DNA of 6,510 nt from Deltaproteobacteria bacterium (GTDB lineage Bacteria > Desulfobacterota > SM23-61), in NCBI GenBank assembly GCA_029857975.1, contig JAOUFX010000174.1, positions 1 through 6,510 on the forward strand, written 5' to 3'. Below are positions 5,968 through 6,510 of the stretch, piece after piece (within the stretch, counting starts at the first letter, position 1; every line of letters begins with the position of its first letter). The notes under the pieces are model-generated. The model saw nothing but the letters and a program-made list of their open reading frames with translations. It did no database searches and was not told where the DNA came from. A program made the translations under genes and the position numbers.

Positions 5968-6510
5968 ATGGTCGTCTGCGTCGGTGAGAATATCAACATT
6001 ATGTCCAAGACAATCGGCCCGGCCATCAAAGAACGCCGATCCGATCCGATCCTGGAGATGGCCAGGCACGAGGAAAAAGTGGGCATCGATTACCTGGACT
6101 TGAACATAGGCCCTTCCCGCAAGGCCGGCGAAGAAGTTATGGATTGGTTGGTGAAAACGGTCCAGGGGGTAGTGAATAAGCCCCTGTCTCTGGATACCAC
6201 CAATGCCGCAGCCATGGAAGCGGGTCTAAAGATTCACCAGGGAAAAGCCCTGATCAATTCTGTCTCCCTCCAGCCGGAACGGCTGGAAAAAGTTTTACCC
6301 ATGGCCAAGACTTACCAGGCCTACGTAATCGGCCTCCTGTGGGGGAAGGAAGGGATGCCCCGGGATGCCAACGAGAGAGCGGCCCTGGCCGTCGATTTTA
6401 TCTATCAAGCCAACAACCTGGGGATTCCCACCGAGGACATTTGGATCGATCCTATCGTCAGCCCGGTAAGCGTGGAGATTAACCAGGTTCTCTCTTGTCT
6501 GGAATTTATG
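5968..6510 (+). CDS. acsE: 5-methyltetrahydrofolate:corrinoid iron-sulfur protein methyltransferase (partial, 3' end outside window)
   Basis: This enzyme moves the N5-methyl group of methyltetrahydrofolate to Co(I) of the corrinoid iron-sulfur protein, joining the methyl branch to CODH/ACS. The window holds 181 codons of a protein usually about 260 residues long, and the frame is open to the edge. The start MVVCVGENIN aligns with the pterin-binding TIM barrel that begins MLIIGERIN in the Moorella enzyme. DLNIGP (44-49), LDTTN (75-79), INS (96-98) and IDP (160-162) are visible. Asp76, Asn97 and Asp161 correspond to the pterin-binding Asp75, Asn96 and Asp160 of Moorella MeTr. The conserved Asn199 equivalent lies beyond the window. 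Relatives such as MetH-type or MtgA methyltransferases share this fold, but the position next to acsC favours AcsE. Confidence 0.94.
   Translation, partial: MVVCVGENINIMSKTIGPAIKERRSDPILEMARHEEKVGIDYLDLNIGPSRKAGEEVMDWLVKTVQGVVNKPLSLDTTNAAAMEAGLKIHQGKALINSVSLQPERLEKVLPMAKTYQAYVIGLLWGKEGMPRDANERAALAVDFIYQANNLGIPTEDIWIDPIVSPVSVEINQVLSCLEFM

Noticed and set aside
5841..6086. Minus-strand open frame across the acsC-acsE hairpin
   Set aside because: Its repeated L-T and S-V stretches come from the hexamer arms, and it overlaps the well-supported acsC end and acsE start.

Overview
The window holds a run of plus-strand genes for the carbonyl branch and methyl-transfer steps of the Wood-Ljungdahl (reductive acetyl-CoA) pathway. 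They are cooS/acsA (CO dehydrogenase, 147-2111), acsB (acetyl-CoA synthase, 2208-4412), acsC (large subunit of the corrinoid iron-sulfur protein, 4516-5868) and the first 181 codons of acsE (methyltetrahydrofolate:corrinoid methyltransferase, 5968-6510, cut by the window edge). The first 21 bases look like the 3' end of another plus-strand gene. All four enzymes can be identified from intact metal-ligand or substrate-binding motifs, and no gene is frameshifted.

The source is a strict anaerobe that fixes CO2, or oxidises acetate, through acetyl-CoA. The AcsB has the full three-domain bacterial length (734 aa), so this is not a methanogen-type cluster. The tightly spaced operon and strong Shine-Dalgarno sites would suit a sulfate-reducing, syntrophic or acetogenic bacterium. 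Desulfobacterota is my best guess, but it is an inference from overall impression and no marker gene supports it.

The proteins form one reaction chain. AcsE moves the methyl group from methyltetrahydrofolate to the cobalt of the corrinoid protein (AcsC plus its partner AcsD). CooS reduces CO2 to CO at its Ni-Fe-S C-cluster. AcsB joins methyl, CO and CoA at its Ni-Ni-[4Fe-4S] A-cluster. AcsD, the obligate partner of AcsC, is not between acsC and acsE and is not seen in this window.

The unusual part is the DNA between the genes. All four gaps are about 96-125 bases long and each is filled by one long imperfect inverted repeat. The repeat begins 2-4 bases after a stop codon and ends shortly before the next ribosome-binding site. 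In the three gaps inside the operon, the arms are degenerate tandem hexamers (GTCAGT on the left, ACTGAC on the right) around an A-rich loop containing AAAAAT. In the first gap, before cooS, the same layout is built from a different unit, the heptamer NNTCAGC / GCTGANN, with four copies per arm. I do not recognise these as a named repeat family. They are the best candidate for an undescribed element, either a spreading repeat that targets gene junctions or an mRNA-level device that sets processing, stability or stoichiometry.
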